A DNA stretch of 64,000 bases from MA-ANB-1 sp040878225 (lineage in GTDB: Bacteria > Actinomycetota > Acidimicrobiia > Spongiisociales > ZC4RG35), in the NCBI GenBank assembly GCA_040878225.1, contig JBBDMR010000101.1, positions 1 to 64,000 on the forward strand. The letters run 5' to 3'. Positions 26,523 to 35,089 of the stretch are shown here, in pieces; within the stretch, counting starts at the first letter, position 1, and each line of letters starts with the position of its first letter. A model generated the notes under the pieces. It was given only the letters and a program-made list of their open reading frames with translations. It had not been told where the DNA came from and did not search any database. The position numbers were made by a program, and so were the translations under genes.

Positions 26523-28325
26523 ATGACCAAGCTCCCGGGACCCGCAGTGATGTTTGCCCTTGCAATCCTCGGGGCGGCTTGCACGCCAAGCCCGGGGGCG
26601 ACGGTGAGCACGGGCGAACCCGGCACCACCACTGTCGCGGCCACTCCCACCCCGAGCACGGGACCGTCGGGGCCAGAATCGTTCGATGAATTCGTAGAGA
26701 ACTCGTTCCAAGAGTTGACGAGACGCCGACCCCAGTTGGTAACAGTCCTCGGGCTGGATGCCGTGTACCGGACCCGCCCCGACCAACTCGACGACCTCTC
26801 GCCTGAGTACACACTCGCCACCACGGCGGTCGCAGAATCGTTGCTGTCCCGGCTCCGCGGCTACGACCCGGAAACCCTCACTTCAGACCAGCGGGTCACC
26901 TACCGCACCTTCGAATGGCACCTGGAGACCGCGATCGAAGCGCACGAGTTCCGGCTGCTGGAATGGCCGGTCCACTTCTTGATCAACAGTTACAACGAGG
27001 ATTTGATCAGCCTGTTCATGACGGTGCATCCTCTGACCGGACCGGTCGAGATCGAGTCGTATCTCGCGAGGCTGGCGGCTGTCCCGGCACAGGTTGACCA
27101 GGTGATCTCGTGGATGGAGCAAGCCGAAGATGCCGGGGCCGTCCCCGCGGGCTACCTGATCGACATCACTATCCGACAGCTTGACGATGACATTTCGGGG
27201 GGCGACCCGGACCGCACTGCCCTCCTCGCCGCCTTCGAAGACAGGATCCTTGATACCGATCTCGAAGTGGAGACTGCCAGCGGATACGTCGAGCGAGCCC
27301 GCTCCGAACTTGCCACGAGCTTCATTCCGGCATGGCAGAGACTGATCGATCACCTTCGCGGAATCGGCCAGCGCCACACCAGCATCAGCCTGGCCGACCT
27401 CCCCGGTGGAGACAGCTACTACCGGCACCTCCTCAGCCGACACACCTCGACTGACCTATCACCTGAGGAGATCCACCAGATCGGCCTTCGTGAGGCTGAT
27501 CGAATCAAAACGGAGATGTACGAACTTGCTGTGGCCTCGGGCTTGGGTGAGATGAGCGTCGCCGGGTTCCGCGATCTCGCCGCGAACCGTGGCGGCTTCG
27601 TGTCCGGTGAGGATGTGGTCGACGCCTACGCAGGCATCATCGACAATGCGTCGGATTGGTTCGGTCCCTACTTCAACACGGTCCCGAGCACTCCGTTGGA
27701 GATCGTCAATGACCCCGGCACGGTCGCCTTCTATCTGGTACCGGCATCGGACGGGAGCCGACCGGGGCAGTTCCACGCAGGGACGGGCGGCCAGCAGGTC
27801 CCGAGGTACACCATGGCCTCACTCGCCTATCACGAGGCGGTCCCAGGCCACCACTTCCAGATTGCCACAGCCCAGGAGTCGGAGTTGGCATCGCCGCAGC
27901 GCTTCCTCACCAGTACGGGCCACGTCGAAGGTTGGGCGCTATACGCAGAGCGACTCGCCGCCGAGATCGGCGTGTACGCGGCCGACCCACTCAGCGATTT
28001 CGGTCGGCTCGACTACGAGCTACTGAGAGCAGCCCGATTGATCGTCGATACGGGGATCCACCATTACCGATGGACCAGGGACGAGGCGGTTGCGACAATG
28101 ACCGGAGTCATGGAAGGGGACCATCTCAACCACGAAGTCGAACGATATGCCCTCTATCCGGGACAGGCGACCGCCTACATGGTGGGGATGCTCGCCATCC
28201 TCGACTTGCGAGACACCAACGGGATATCGATTGATGATCCCGAGGCAATGGCGCACTTCCACGAGACCTTCCTCGGGCAGGGCAATGTGCCGCTGGCTGT
28301 TCTCCCCGACCTGTCGGACCGGTAG
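26523..28325 (+). CDS. DUF885 metallopeptidase-like lipoprotein
   Basis: 600 aa. A lipobox ALAILGAACTP marks a lipoprotein, followed by a Pro/Thr-rich linker and a long helical DUF885 domain. The zinc motif HEAVPGH is in YHEAVPGHHFQIA (about 440), with a downstream Glu in GHVEGWALYAERLA, the DUF885 hallmark shared with M32-like peptidases. Probably a surface metallocarboxypeptidase-like enzyme. ATG at 26523 is the lipoprotein start. It is divergent from the EEP membrane protein. Confidence 0.88.
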   Translation: MTKLPGPAVMFALAILGAACTPSPGATVSTGEPGTTTVAATPTPSTGPSGPESFDEFVENSFQELTRRRPQLVTVLGLDAVYRTRPDQLDDLSPEYTLATTAVAESLLSRLRGYDPETLTSDQRVTYRTFEWHLETAIEAHEFRLLEWPVHFLINSYNEDLISLFMTVHPLTGPVEIESYLARLAAVPAQVDQVISWMEQAEDAGAVPAGYLIDITIRQLDDDISGGDPDRTALLAAFEDRILDTDLEVETASGYVERARSELATSFIPAWQRLIDHLRGIGQRHTSISLADLPGGDSYYRHLLSRHTSTDLSPEEIHQIGLREADRIKTEMYELAVASGLGEMSVAGFRDLAANRGGFVSGEDVVDAYAGIIDNASDWFGPYFNTVPSTPLEIVNDPGTVAFYLVPASDGSRPGQFHAGTGGQQVPRYTMASLAYHEAVPGHHFQIATAQESELASPQRFLTSTGHVEGWALYAERLAAEIGVYAADPLSDFGRLDYELLRAARLIVDTGIHHYRWTRDEAVATMTGVMEGDHLNHEVERYALYPGQATAYMVGMLAILDLRDTNGISIDDPEAMAHFHETFLGQGNVPLAVLPDLSDR

Positions 28326-28368
28326 CCGCGACGTAAGCGCCGCGAAGGGAGGGTCTGGCCAACCCGAC

Positions 28369-28620
28369 CTATTCAGCGTTGTTGGCGCGCGCTTCAGCCG
28401 TTGTGGCGTTGGCGAGACCGGGCCTGGGGTGGTGGACAGCGCCCTCCAGTTCGTCATCGTCTTCCAGCTGGGCCTCTTCTTCCGACGTTTCGAAAAGTAG
28501 AACGGTCACGTGACCGCACGATTCACACACTTGTCGCTCAAGGCCATAGTTTCGCGTCGTTATCACGTTTTCGTGCTCACAGGCGCGACGCGGCAGCTCC
28601 TTGAGAATCTTCTCCAGCAT
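28369..28620 (-). CDS. Small zinc-ribbon protein
   Basis: 83 aa starting MLEKILKELPRRACEHENV. A zinc-binding pattern C14-x-H and CESC (about 33-36, VCESCGHVTV) suggests a zinc ribbon, with an acidic C-terminal tail (EEEAQLEDDDELEG). Function unknown. ATG at 28620 excludes an unlikely N-terminal leader. Confidence 0.6.
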   Translation of the reverse strand: MLEKILKELPRRACEHENVITTRNYGLERQVCESCGHVTVLLFETSEEEAQLEDDDELEGAVHHPRPGLANATTAEARANNAE

Positions 28621-28715
28621 GAAAGGGTCCCTCCCAGGATGATCAACTTCCACCACTCTGATCGAATCCGGGGCCTATATCCATAGGTCCCTGGGATCAG
28701 TGTAGGTCGAGTGCC

Positions 28716-29081
28716 TCAGTCAGCGTCGATGAACAGGTTCACAACAGATTGGACAATGCTGATTACCAGGGCGCCGAGAAAGGTCGACCAGAAGAATCCA
28801 TCCGACGTGAGCCCGAGGTCGAGCCGTGCAGGGTCGGCCAACCACACGGTCAGAGAGAGCATCAGCGCATTGATCACAAGGAGGAACAACCCGAGCGTCA
28901 ATAGAACCGCCGGAAGGCTGAGCAACTTGACGACCGGCTTGACCACTGCGTTGACGACTGAAAGGATCAGTGCGAGGATGAGAAATTGCCACCATTCTCC
29001 GTTGAAATCGAGGCCGGGAACGATTGCCACGGCCACCCAGATGCCGAGGGCGGTGACGAGAATGCCGAGTACTCGTTTCAT
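28716..29081 (-). CDS. YvlD-like membrane protein (phage holin 4 superfamily)
   Basis: 121 aa with four hydrophobic helices: VLGILVTALGIWVAVAIV, FLILALILSVVNAVVKPVV, LLTLGLFLLVINALMLSLTVW and FLGALVISIVQSVVNLFI. The NAVVKPVVKLLSLP stretch is the family signature. These chromosomal YvlD-type proteins are not phage lysis genes; envelope stress roles are suggested elsewhere. ATG at 29081. Confidence 0.85.
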   Translation of the reverse strand: MKRVLGILVTALGIWVAVAIVPGLDFNGEWWQFLILALILSVVNAVVKPVVKLLSLPAVLLTLGLFLLVINALMLSLTVWLADPARLDLGLTSDGFFWSTFLGALVISIVQSVVNLFIDAD

Positions 29082-29229
29082 ATCGGGAACTATACAAACC
29101 TGGTCCGGACCGACGATGGCAATCAATCACTTGCTTGGAATCGGCTGCCGCGCTCCTGGCGACGCCTCCCTCCGCCTGCACGATAGGTAAGCGCTAAGTT
29201 CCAACCAACACCTGCGAAAGGATCTGAAA

Positions 29230-29622
29230 ATGGGAATTCTCAACCGGCTGAGTGGCCTGCTGGGAGGAGGTAAGAAGGGCGGGATCGCTGAAGTCGTGCA
29301 GGCACTTATCGATCAATTCGGCGGAATCGATGCTCTGATGGCAAAGCTGAGGGGCAGCGAGTTGTCCGGCCAGCTCGAGAGCTGGATCGGAACCGGAGAG
29401 AATTCGCCCGTCGGAGCGAGCAGGATCGAACAAGCCCTAGGCAGCGATGCCATCACCGGAGTTGCCGAGAAGCTCGGGATCGACCGGAAGGAGGCGGCAG
29501 CCAAAATCTCAATGGCCCTGCCCAAGGTCATTGACAGGCTCACTCCGGCCGGGATGGTCCCGGAAGGGGGGATCAGCATGGACTCGGTGAGCAACCTTCT
29601 CGGTCGGTTGGAGGAGAGGTAG
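29230..29622 (+). CDS. YidB-like DUF937 protein
   Basis: 130 aa: a Gly-rich start (MGILNRLSGLLGGGKK) and helical DUF937/YidB repeats, ending with GMVPEGGISMDSVSNLLGRL. YidB proteins are of unknown function and sometimes linked to bacteriocin or envelope genes. A GAAAGGA site precedes the ATG. Convergent with the exporter genes. Confidence 0.8.
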   Translation: MGILNRLSGLLGGGKKGGIAEVVQALIDQFGGIDALMAKLRGSELSGQLESWIGTGENSPVGASRIEQALGSDAITGVAEKLGIDRKEAAAKISMALPKVIDRLTPAGMVPEGGISMDSVSNLLGRLEER

Positions 29623-29628
29623 CCCGCC

Positions 29629-30459
29629 TCAACCGGGCTGGGTTCCGGCCTTCGTTCTCTTCCGGCGCTGTTTGCCCGAGCCCTTGGACGGCTCCCATTT
29701 GAAGAACCTTGTGGCGAGTATCACCGCGACCACGCCCCATAACGCCATGTAACCGATGCTGTCCCAGTGGAACTGGGCGCCGGTGAGGGTAGGGTCGAAC
29801 GCGGCTCGGAATGCGTCACCAAAATGCTTCAGAGGAAAGAAGTTGCCGATGAACTCCATCCATGCCGGGGGGTTTTCGGTGGGGATGAAGATGTCGGACA
29901 CAAAAGCGATGGGGAGGATCGTGGCGTTGGTGATTGCAGGGGTGGAGTCGCCATTAGGAGCGAGAGCTGCGACCAGCATGCCGAGGGCGGCGAAGCAGCC
30001 CACACCGACCAGGAATGTCACAATCACCGCAGGAATTGTGCGCGTATAGACCGAGACACCGTAGAACGCGACCGCAACTCCCATCATGATCACCACCGCG
30101 AGGGCAGCCAGATACACGGCTGAGACCACGCGGCCGGCAATGTAGATCCACGGAGGTAGTGGCGTGCCGCGCACCCGTTTCAGGATCCCGTTGTCGCGCG
30201 AGATCGCGGTGCCGATAGCCAGGTTTGTGTACGAAGCCGAAGCGGCTGCGAACACCGCCAGTCCGGGTGCGAAGAACTGCGCTGTCGTCACCCCCAGGCC
30301 CTCGATTACCTCGTTACCGAATATTGCAGCGAACAGCACGAGAAACATCAGCGGAAACACCAGGGTGAAGAAGGCGGCAACCGGGGTGCGCCAGAAGATC
30401 TTGTTCTGGTAGCGGGTCTGCTGCCAGATGAGTTTGAGGGTGCCGGGCCGCTCAGACAT
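29629..30459 (-). CDS. ABC-2 type exporter permease (DrrB-like)
   Basis: 276 aa with about six helices (PVAAFFTLVFPLMFLVLFAAIFG, FFAPGLAVFAAASASYTNL, AALAVVIMMGVAVAFYG, VTFLVGVGCFAALGMLVAAL, a final YMALWGVVAVILATRFF) and the RVRGTPLPPWIYIAGRV loop of ABC2_membrane permeases. It partners with the ATPase just upstream, whose stop it overlaps by 8 bases. ATG at 30459 is chosen over the long open frame, which lies over the ATPase. Confidence 0.9.
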   Translation of the reverse strand: MSERPGTLKLIWQQTRYQNKIFWRTPVAAFFTLVFPLMFLVLFAAIFGNEVIEGLGVTTAQFFAPGLAVFAAASASYTNLAIGTAISRDNGILKRVRGTPLPPWIYIAGRVVSAVYLAALAVVIMMGVAVAFYGVSVYTRTIPAVIVTFLVGVGCFAALGMLVAALAPNGDSTPAITNATILPIAFVSDIFIPTENPPAWMEFIGNFFPLKHFGDAFRAAFDPTLTGAQFHWDSIGYMALWGVVAVILATRFFKWEPSKGSGKQRRKRTKAGTQPG

Positions 30460-31354
30460 CGGTCTCATCTCCCACGAGCTGCAGATAGACGTCTTCAGGA
30501 GTCGGGCGTTCCACGGATAGGGAGTCCAGTTCCAGGCTGCGCCCGATAGCCCACGAGGTGAGCTGATTGAGAAGTCTGGTCGGTTCTCGGGTCGAGAACA
30601 CGACTTTCCCGTCGCTGCTGGCACCAGGCTCGACAGGGAGCTCGGATACTGGAATCGAGTCAGGCAAGGCGAAGCGAATTGTCGCCTCAGCCTTCTGGCG
30701 TCCCCCGAGGGTGTCGGGCGTACCTTCGGCCACAATCGATCCAGCCGCAATGACGGCGATCCGGCCGGCCAGGTGCTGTGCCTCATCCATGTAGTGGGTG
30801 GTGAGGAGGATGGTCTTGCCCAGGCTGGACAGGTTCTCGACGATCGACCAGGCCTGGCGTCTTGCCGAAGGGTCGAAGCCGGTTGTCGGTTCGTCCAGGA
30901 AAATCAAGTCAGGGTCGCCCACGAGGCCGAGTGCAAGTTCTAACCGTCGCTGCTGTCCGCCGGACAAGGTCTTGACGCGTGCGTTGGCCTTCTCCTCGAG
31001 ACCGACAAGCTCGATGAGTTCGCCGGTTGGCCTCCGCTTCGGAAACACGTCTCCATAGACATCGATTACCTCAGAGACGGTCAACTCCGGTTCGACCGCT
31101 GACTCCTGGAGGACGATGCCGATCTGCTCTCTGAACGCACGGCCGCCGGTCGCCGGGTCGAATCCGAGGACTTCCACTGTGCCCGAGGTTCGCTCCCGAT
31201 GTCCTTCCATGATCTCGACGATGGTGGTCTTTCCCGCTCCGTTTGGTCCGAGAAGTGCAAATACCTCGCCGGGCTCGATCATCAGATCGACGCCGTCGAC
31301 GGCACGCAACGGCCCGTATTCCTTTACGAGTTGTGTCACTCTCACTGCAGGCAC
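30452..31354 (-). CDS. ABC exporter ATPase (DrrA-like)
   Basis: 300 aa. Walker A LLGPNGAGKTT (about 34-44), Q-loop LQESAVEPELT, signature LSGGQQRRLELALGLVG (about 130-146), Walker B DLIFLDEPTTGFDP and switch TTHYMDEAQHLA. A C-terminal extension of about 90 residues is typical of DrrA/NodI-like exporters. Substrate unknown: drug, lipid or polysaccharide. GTG start at 31354. Confidence 0.92.
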   Translation of the reverse strand: MPAVRVTQLVKEYGPLRAVDGVDLMIEPGEVFALLGPNGAGKTTIVEIMEGHRERTSGTVEVLGFDPATGGRAFREQIGIVLQESAVEPELTVSEVIDVYGDVFPKRRPTGELIELVGLEEKANARVKTLSGGQQRRLELALGLVGDPDLIFLDEPTTGFDPSARRQAWSIVENLSSLGKTILLTTHYMDEAQHLAGRIAVIAAGSIVAEGTPDTLGGRQKAEATIRFALPDSIPVSELPVEPGASSDGKVVFSTREPTRLLNQLTSWAIGRSLELDSLSVERPTPEDVYLQLVGDETDV

Positions 31355-31447
31355 GGAGCAATCGTAGACAATCGCTGCCGGGCCCTTCCGGACACTCGGG
31401 TGTCTTTTCGACGCCTGCTCGGCACGCCGAGCTCGCTAAGCCTGGTG

Positions 31448-31867
31448 TCAGCGGCGGCGGAGCAACACCAGAGGTATCACCCGGTCGGTCCGCGACTGGT
31501 ACACCTCGTAGCCGTCGTAGGCATCGACCACCCGGGTCCACAGCATCGATCGCTCCTCCGGAGCGGCCACTTGCGACTCGACCAGAAACGAGTCGTTCCC
31601 AATCTGAGCCCGCGCCCGCGGATCGGCTAGAAGATTCTTGTACCACTGGGGGTGATCAGGCCGCCCACCGTATGACGCGACAACTACCAGGGCACCCTCG
31701 TGCTCGAAGTACAGGAGGGGAACGGTGTGGTCCTGACCGGTGCTCGCACCTACTGTGGTGAGCAGCAGCATGTCGTTATCTACCAGTCGGCTACCGAGTC
31801 GTCCCCCGGTCAACCTGAACAGCGCCGCGTGCAGCGAAGAGAGCCGGCGGACACTGGCGTCCTTCAC
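31448..31867 (-). CDS. Ddn-like F420-dependent nitroreductase-family protein
   Basis: 139 aa of the deazaflavin-dependent nitroreductase family (FMN/F420 split barrel): MLLLTTVGASTGQDHTVPLLYFEHEG, VVVASYGGRPDHPQWYKNLLADP and the C-terminal RVIPLVLLRR. These enzymes use reduced F420, a cofactor of actinobacteria. The GTG start overlaps the stop of the upstream 49-aa zinc ribbon by 4 bases (GTGA). Confidence 0.88.
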   Translation of the reverse strand: MKDASVRRLSSLHAALFRLTGGRLGSRLVDNDMLLLTTVGASTGQDHTVPLLYFEHEGALVVVASYGGRPDHPQWYKNLLADPRARAQIGNDSFLVESQVAAPEERSMLWTRVVDAYDGYEVYQSRTDRVIPLVLLRRR

Positions 31868-32013
31868 AGGTCCGGCTTCGCGGAGAGCTCCACTTCATCG
31901 ACCTCGAACTCTGCTCCACATCGTGGGCAATTCGTCCGGGCGCGGTCGGCGGGTTCGAGCATCAGGCCGCACTCGAAACACGTGTATTCGAGGAAACAAG
32001 CGGGGTCTCCCAT
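31864..32013 (-). CDS. 49-aa zinc ribbon protein
   Basis: Short gene of 49 aa starting MGDPACFLEY, with two CxxC pairs: C12/C15 in TCFECG and C29/C32 in NCPRCG, a rubredoxin/zinc-ribbon pattern. The ATG is at 32011-32013 and the TGA overlaps the GTG start of the Ddn-like gene. The overlap and motif support it as real. It may bind zinc or iron. Confidence 0.7.
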   Translation of the reverse strand: MGDPACFLEYTCFECGLMLEPADRARTNCPRCGAEFEVDEVELSAKPDL

Positions 32014-32170
32014 GTGCTCACCTTATCGAAACGGCGATTTGGATGGAACATTCCCCCAAATGCCGTATAAGGTTAGGACATCGGCCAATCCAAAGCCGAT
32101 ATAGTGAAATTGATCCGACCAGGCGTCAGCCTCGAAGATCCGACGCTTTTTGGAAGGAGCGAAACACACC

Positions 32171-32425
32171 ATGTCCAACAACCTTTTTGTGGGGAATCTC
32201 ACATACTCGGTTAGCAACTCCGATCTGGAGACGCTGTTCGGCCAGTACGGCCAGGTAACCAGCGCCCAGGTCATCACCGACCGGGAAACCGGTCGCTCAC
32301 GGGGCTTCGGCTTCGTCGAGATGGCTTCGGCCGAAGACGCCAACGCCGCGATCGAAGCCCTCAACGGCAAGGACCACGATGGTCGTAGCCTCACGGTGAA
32401 CATCGCACGCGAGCGCTCCCGCTAA
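32171..32425 (+). CDS. RNA-binding protein with one RRM
   Basis: 84 aa, a single RNA recognition motif with RNP2 NLFVGNLTY and RNP1 RGFGFVEM. Single-RRM Rbp proteins of bacteria act in cold and stress adaptation. An AAGGAG site precedes the ATG and a strong terminator follows. Upstream, ATCGGC/GCCGAT at 32080-32100 can form a small hairpin in the leader. Confidence 0.93.
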   Translation: MSNNLFVGNLTYSVSNSDLETLFGQYGQVTSAQVITDRETGRSRGFGFVEMASAEDANAAIEALNGKDHDGRSLTVNIARERSR

Positions 32426-32443
32426 CCAAGAACAATCGCAATG

Positions 32444-32477
32444 AAAATAGGCCCGGCACTGCCGGGCCTATTTTTTT
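32444..32477 (+). terminator. Rho-independent terminator after the RRM gene
   Basis: AAAATAGGCCCGGC at 32444-32457 can pair with GCCGGGCCTATTTT starting at 32461, followed by further T residues to 32477. Stem and T tract make a textbook terminator. Confidence 0.92.
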
Positions 32478-32509
32478 GGACCAATTCCTGGGAGCGCGTT
32501 CAGCTCCAA

Positions 32510-32545
32510 GTGCGAAAAGTCCCGTCGGGCAGGTCCGAAGGTCCC
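32510..32545. promoter_or_regulatory. Two tandem DosR-like boxes
   Basis: Read on the minus strand, 32510-32523 is GGGACTTTTCGCAC and 32532-32545 is GGGACCTTCGGACC. Each matches the DosR core GGGACTTTAGTCCC at 10 of 14 positions; their centres are 22 bp apart, and they end 35 bases before the start of the FMN-barrel gene. The DosR-like regulator at 35090-35746 keeps the residues known to read this motif. Inferred, not tested. Confidence 0.5.
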
Positions 32546-32580
32546 TACTGATCGGGTTGTGGCTCGGGTACGTTTGGCAC

Positions 32581-33039
32581 ATGGAGAATCTGAGCGAGAA
32601 GAGGACCCTCGACTTGCTTACAGAAAGCAAGGTCGGGCATATGGCCGTCATCGACGGCGATGTTCCCTACGTCTCGCCCGTCTCCTATGTGGTCATCGAC
32701 AATGAGATCTGCTTCAGGACCGGGCTCGGGCGCAGGGTCGAGGCCATCAAGGCGAACCCGGCGGTCTCCTTCGAGGTCATGCGGACGACGGCGGACGGAG
32801 GCTGGGAATGTGTGATCGCCAGTGGCGAAGCACACGAGCGCAGTGACAACCTCTTTGCGCAGAAAGTGGTGTCGTCCCTCCTCTCGAAATACCGGGAAGA
32901 GCTGGGCTCACCTTTCTCGAGAGGAAAGAGATCTCCGATTGCCGAGCCCGCGACATTCATTGCGATCTCCATCGAAGAGATAACCGGCCGGACTTCGGGG
33001 ACGTGGATATCGATCCCGAGCCGTCCCGGCCGTTTGTAA
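32581..33039 (+). CDS. Pyridoxamine-phosphate-oxidase-like FMN protein
   Basis: 152 aa of the PNPOx-like split-barrel family: KVGHMAVIDGDVPYVSPVSY, ICFRTGLGRRVEAIKANPAVSFEV and ECVIASGEAH. It may bind FMN or F420; such proteins often belong to actinobacterial stress regulons. Two DosR-like boxes lie just upstream. The ATG at 32581 gives the correct domain start; 32476 would overlap the terminator. Confidence 0.85.
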   Translation: MENLSEKRTLDLLTESKVGHMAVIDGDVPYVSPVSYVVIDNEICFRTGLGRRVEAIKANPAVSFEVMRTTADGGWECVIASGEAHERSDNLFAQKVVSSLLSKYREELGSPFSRGKRSPIAEPATFIAISIEEITGRTSGTWISIPSRPGRL

Positions 33040-33075
33040 TCGTGAAAGAAACAACGCGAATTAGGAGGTAGGGAC

Positions 33076-33444
33076 ATGAACATGTCAGAACTGGTGGCTG
33101 GAGCCATCGTGACCGCGCCACCGGATATGAAGCTGGTCGACTTGGCGAAGCTGATGGAGGCCGAAGGGGTGGGCTCGGTGGCCGTGGTCGACAGAAACGA
33201 GGATTTCATCGGAATTGTAACCGACCGCGACATCGTCCATGCCGTGGCCCGGTCCGAGGAGGATGCCACGGCAGGCGACATCATGACGGGAGCCCCGGAC
33301 ACCATCGAGATCGACACCGAGATTTCGGAAGCCGTGGCATGGATGAACGCGACGGGCTACCGCCACCTCCCCGTGACCGACAATGGGGCCCTGGTCGGGA
33401 TGGTCAGCATCAAGGACCTTCTCTGGGCAGTCGCGGGCAGCTGA
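33076..33444 (+). CDS. Paired CBS-domain protein
   Basis: 122 aa, two CBS domains forming one Bateman module: VTAPPDMKLVDLAKLMEAEG with FIGIVTDRDIVHAV, and IEIDTEISEAVAWMNATG with LVGMVSIKDLLWAV. Stand-alone CBS pairs sense adenine nucleotides or NAD(P)H; a comparable hypoxia-induced protein occurs in the mycobacterial DosR regulon. Strong AGGAGG site before the ATG. The stop overlaps the next ATG. Confidence 0.9.
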   Translation: MNMSELVAGAIVTAPPDMKLVDLAKLMEAEGVGSVAVVDRNEDFIGIVTDRDIVHAVARSEEDATAGDIMTGAPDTIEIDTEISEAVAWMNATGYRHLPVTDNGALVGMVSIKDLLWAVAGS

Positions 33445-33908
33445 TGTTTGTCGAGCATGAGATCGTGGTCGAGATCCCCATCGAAGTGGTGGAACGCCAG
33501 CTGATCGACAAGCTCACAGCGCTCGAAGGTTACGGTGAGGTCGTGTATCGGCGGGGAGAGGATCTGCGGAGCCGGGTGGGACCGGAAACACCTCTGGCCA
33601 AAGAGGTGGCGCTCAAATTCGGCCACCCGAAGATCACCCGTTCCGGAATCGCCCTCCCCTTCACCTGGCGCGCAACCGGGGCAAGAGCGCTCTTTCCGAG
33701 CCTTACAGGGGACCTCGAGGCCTCGCGATCGGGATCATCCGACTCGACGCTGAGAGTACGGGCCTCTTATGACCCACCATTCGGTTGGGTCGGGGATCTG
33801 CTCGACCATCTGCTGCTGGAGAGAGTGGCACGACTGACAATCGAAGACTGGCTGGAGAGGGTGGGCAGGTCGCTTGAGAATGCCCCTGTCGTCTCTTATC
33901 CCGAATAA
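33444..33908 (+). CDS. SRPBCC-like protein, unknown function
   Basis: 154 aa. Alternating beta and helical segments (IVVEIPIEVVERQLIDKL, FTWRATGARALFPSL, a long final helix RVARLTIEDWLERVGRSL) suggest a START/polyketide-cyclase-like (SRPBCC) fold, but I see no clear family motif. ATG overlaps the CBS stop (TGATG), so co-translation is likely. It ends tail to tail with the GAF kinase, 13 bases overlapping. Confidence 0.6.
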   Translation: MFVEHEIVVEIPIEVVERQLIDKLTALEGYGEVVYRRGEDLRSRVGPETPLAKEVALKFGHPKITRSGIALPFTWRATGARALFPSLTGDLEASRSGSSDSTLRVRASYDPPFGWVGDLLDHLLLERVARLTIEDWLERVGRSLENAPVVSYPE

Positions 33909-35011
33909 GGCAAAAGCACCTCGACGACAGTTCCCACACCGCCGACCGACCGGATATTGACATGGCCACCCAGGGCCGAGGCCCGCTGGCTCAGGTTCTT
34001 CAAACCCATCCCGGCTTTGACCCGGTCCGGATCAAACCCGGATCCCTGATCGACAACCGATATCACGAGACGGCCGCCAAGTCTCTCCAGCCTCACGTCG
34101 ATCACCTTTGACCCTGAATGGCGCAGTGCGTTGGACACCGCCTCAGTGATCATGGGTTGAACGGAAGCGATCGCCTGGTCCGGGAGCTCCAGACCCGCCG
34201 GTTCAACAGAAACACCGACCGCCACCTGGTAGGGAGCCGTCAGCCGGGAGAGCTGGGCGCGAAGCGTGTCTTCGAAGGCTCCTGTCATCTCCGGCCGATC
34301 GAGGTCGGCCACAATCTCACGGAGTGAGTCGATTGTCTCGTCGATCCGGGCAACAGCTTCATGCAGGCCCACCCTGGTCGCCTGGTCGATGGGCCCCGAG
34401 GTGAGCCCTTGCAACTGGAGGCCGGTCCCGAACAGGTCCTGGATGATCGAGTCGTGAAGGTCACGCCCGATCCGTTGTCGGTCTTCGAGGACAGCCATCT
34501 CCCCAACCCGGGCGCGGAGCCGGGTGGTCTCGACAGCGACTGCCGCGATCGCGGCAAGGGCCTCGACGATGAGTTGGTCATCGGCGTCGAAGCCTCCATC
34601 CTTCTCGGTGAGATAGAGATTGCCCACCGCCCTATCACCCGTTCCTACCGGAACCCCCAGGAACCGCTCCATTGGCGGGTGGTGCTCGGGGAACCCCACG
34701 GAATCGGGATGGTCGGACAGCCGGTCGAGGAGGAGCGTTGCCCTCTCCTTGATCAACGTTCCCAGCACCCCGTGGCCTTTCGGCAGGTGGCCGATCTGGG
34801 ACACTGTCTCCGGGTCGATCCCCTCGTGGACGAACTCGATGAGCGTATTGTGCTCTCCAACGACACCAAGGGCTGCATATCTGGCCCCGGTCGTATCACA
34901 CGCGGTTTGAACCAGCCGGCGGAGGAGATCTTCTAGATCTGTCATACCGACCAGTGAGGCAACTGCTGCGGTCAGACTCGTAAGCCTCGTCACAGGAATC
35001 TGTCTTTCCAT
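33896..35011 (-). CDS. GAF-domain sensor histidine kinase (DosS/LiaS type)
   Basis: 371 aa, no membrane helices: GAF domain (about 15-160, DTTGARYAALGVVGEHN, FLGVPVGTGDRAVGNLYLTEK), then HisKA_3 with phospho-acceptor His in RIGRDLHDSIIQDLFGTG, and an HATPase with AVSNALRHSG, VVDQGSGFDPD. This is the architecture of the mycobacterial DosS/DosT redox/O2 sensor kinases, with one GAF instead of two. It faces the DevR-like regulator gene. ATG at 35011. Confidence 0.9.
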   Translation of the reverse strand: MERQIPVTRLTSLTAAVASLVGMTDLEDLLRRLVQTACDTTGARYAALGVVGEHNTLIEFVHEGIDPETVSQIGHLPKGHGVLGTLIKERATLLLDRLSDHPDSVGFPEHHPPMERFLGVPVGTGDRAVGNLYLTEKDGGFDADDQLIVEALAAIAAVAVETTRLRARVGEMAVLEDRQRIGRDLHDSIIQDLFGTGLQLQGLTSGPIDQATRVGLHEAVARIDETIDSLREIVADLDRPEMTGAFEDTLRAQLSRLTAPYQVAVGVSVEPAGLELPDQAIASVQPMITEAVSNALRHSGSKVIDVRLERLGGRLVISVVDQGSGFDPDRVKAGMGLKNLSQRASALGGHVNIRSVGGVGTVVEVLLPYSG

Positions 35012-35089
35012 TACGCAGAGCGTACCCAGATGGTCCCGGATCACGCTGGTGCGCGGTAGTTGGATCGAGAGCCAATTACTGTCAATACG

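Noticed and set aside
26448..26786. N-terminal extension of the EEP membrane protein
   Set aside because: Composition is that of the antisense strand of the DUF885 gene; ATG at 26447 begins right before the first helix.
28716..29081. Phage holin as a sign of a prophage
   Set aside because: It belongs to the chromosomal YvlD branch of the superfamily and there are no phage genes around it.
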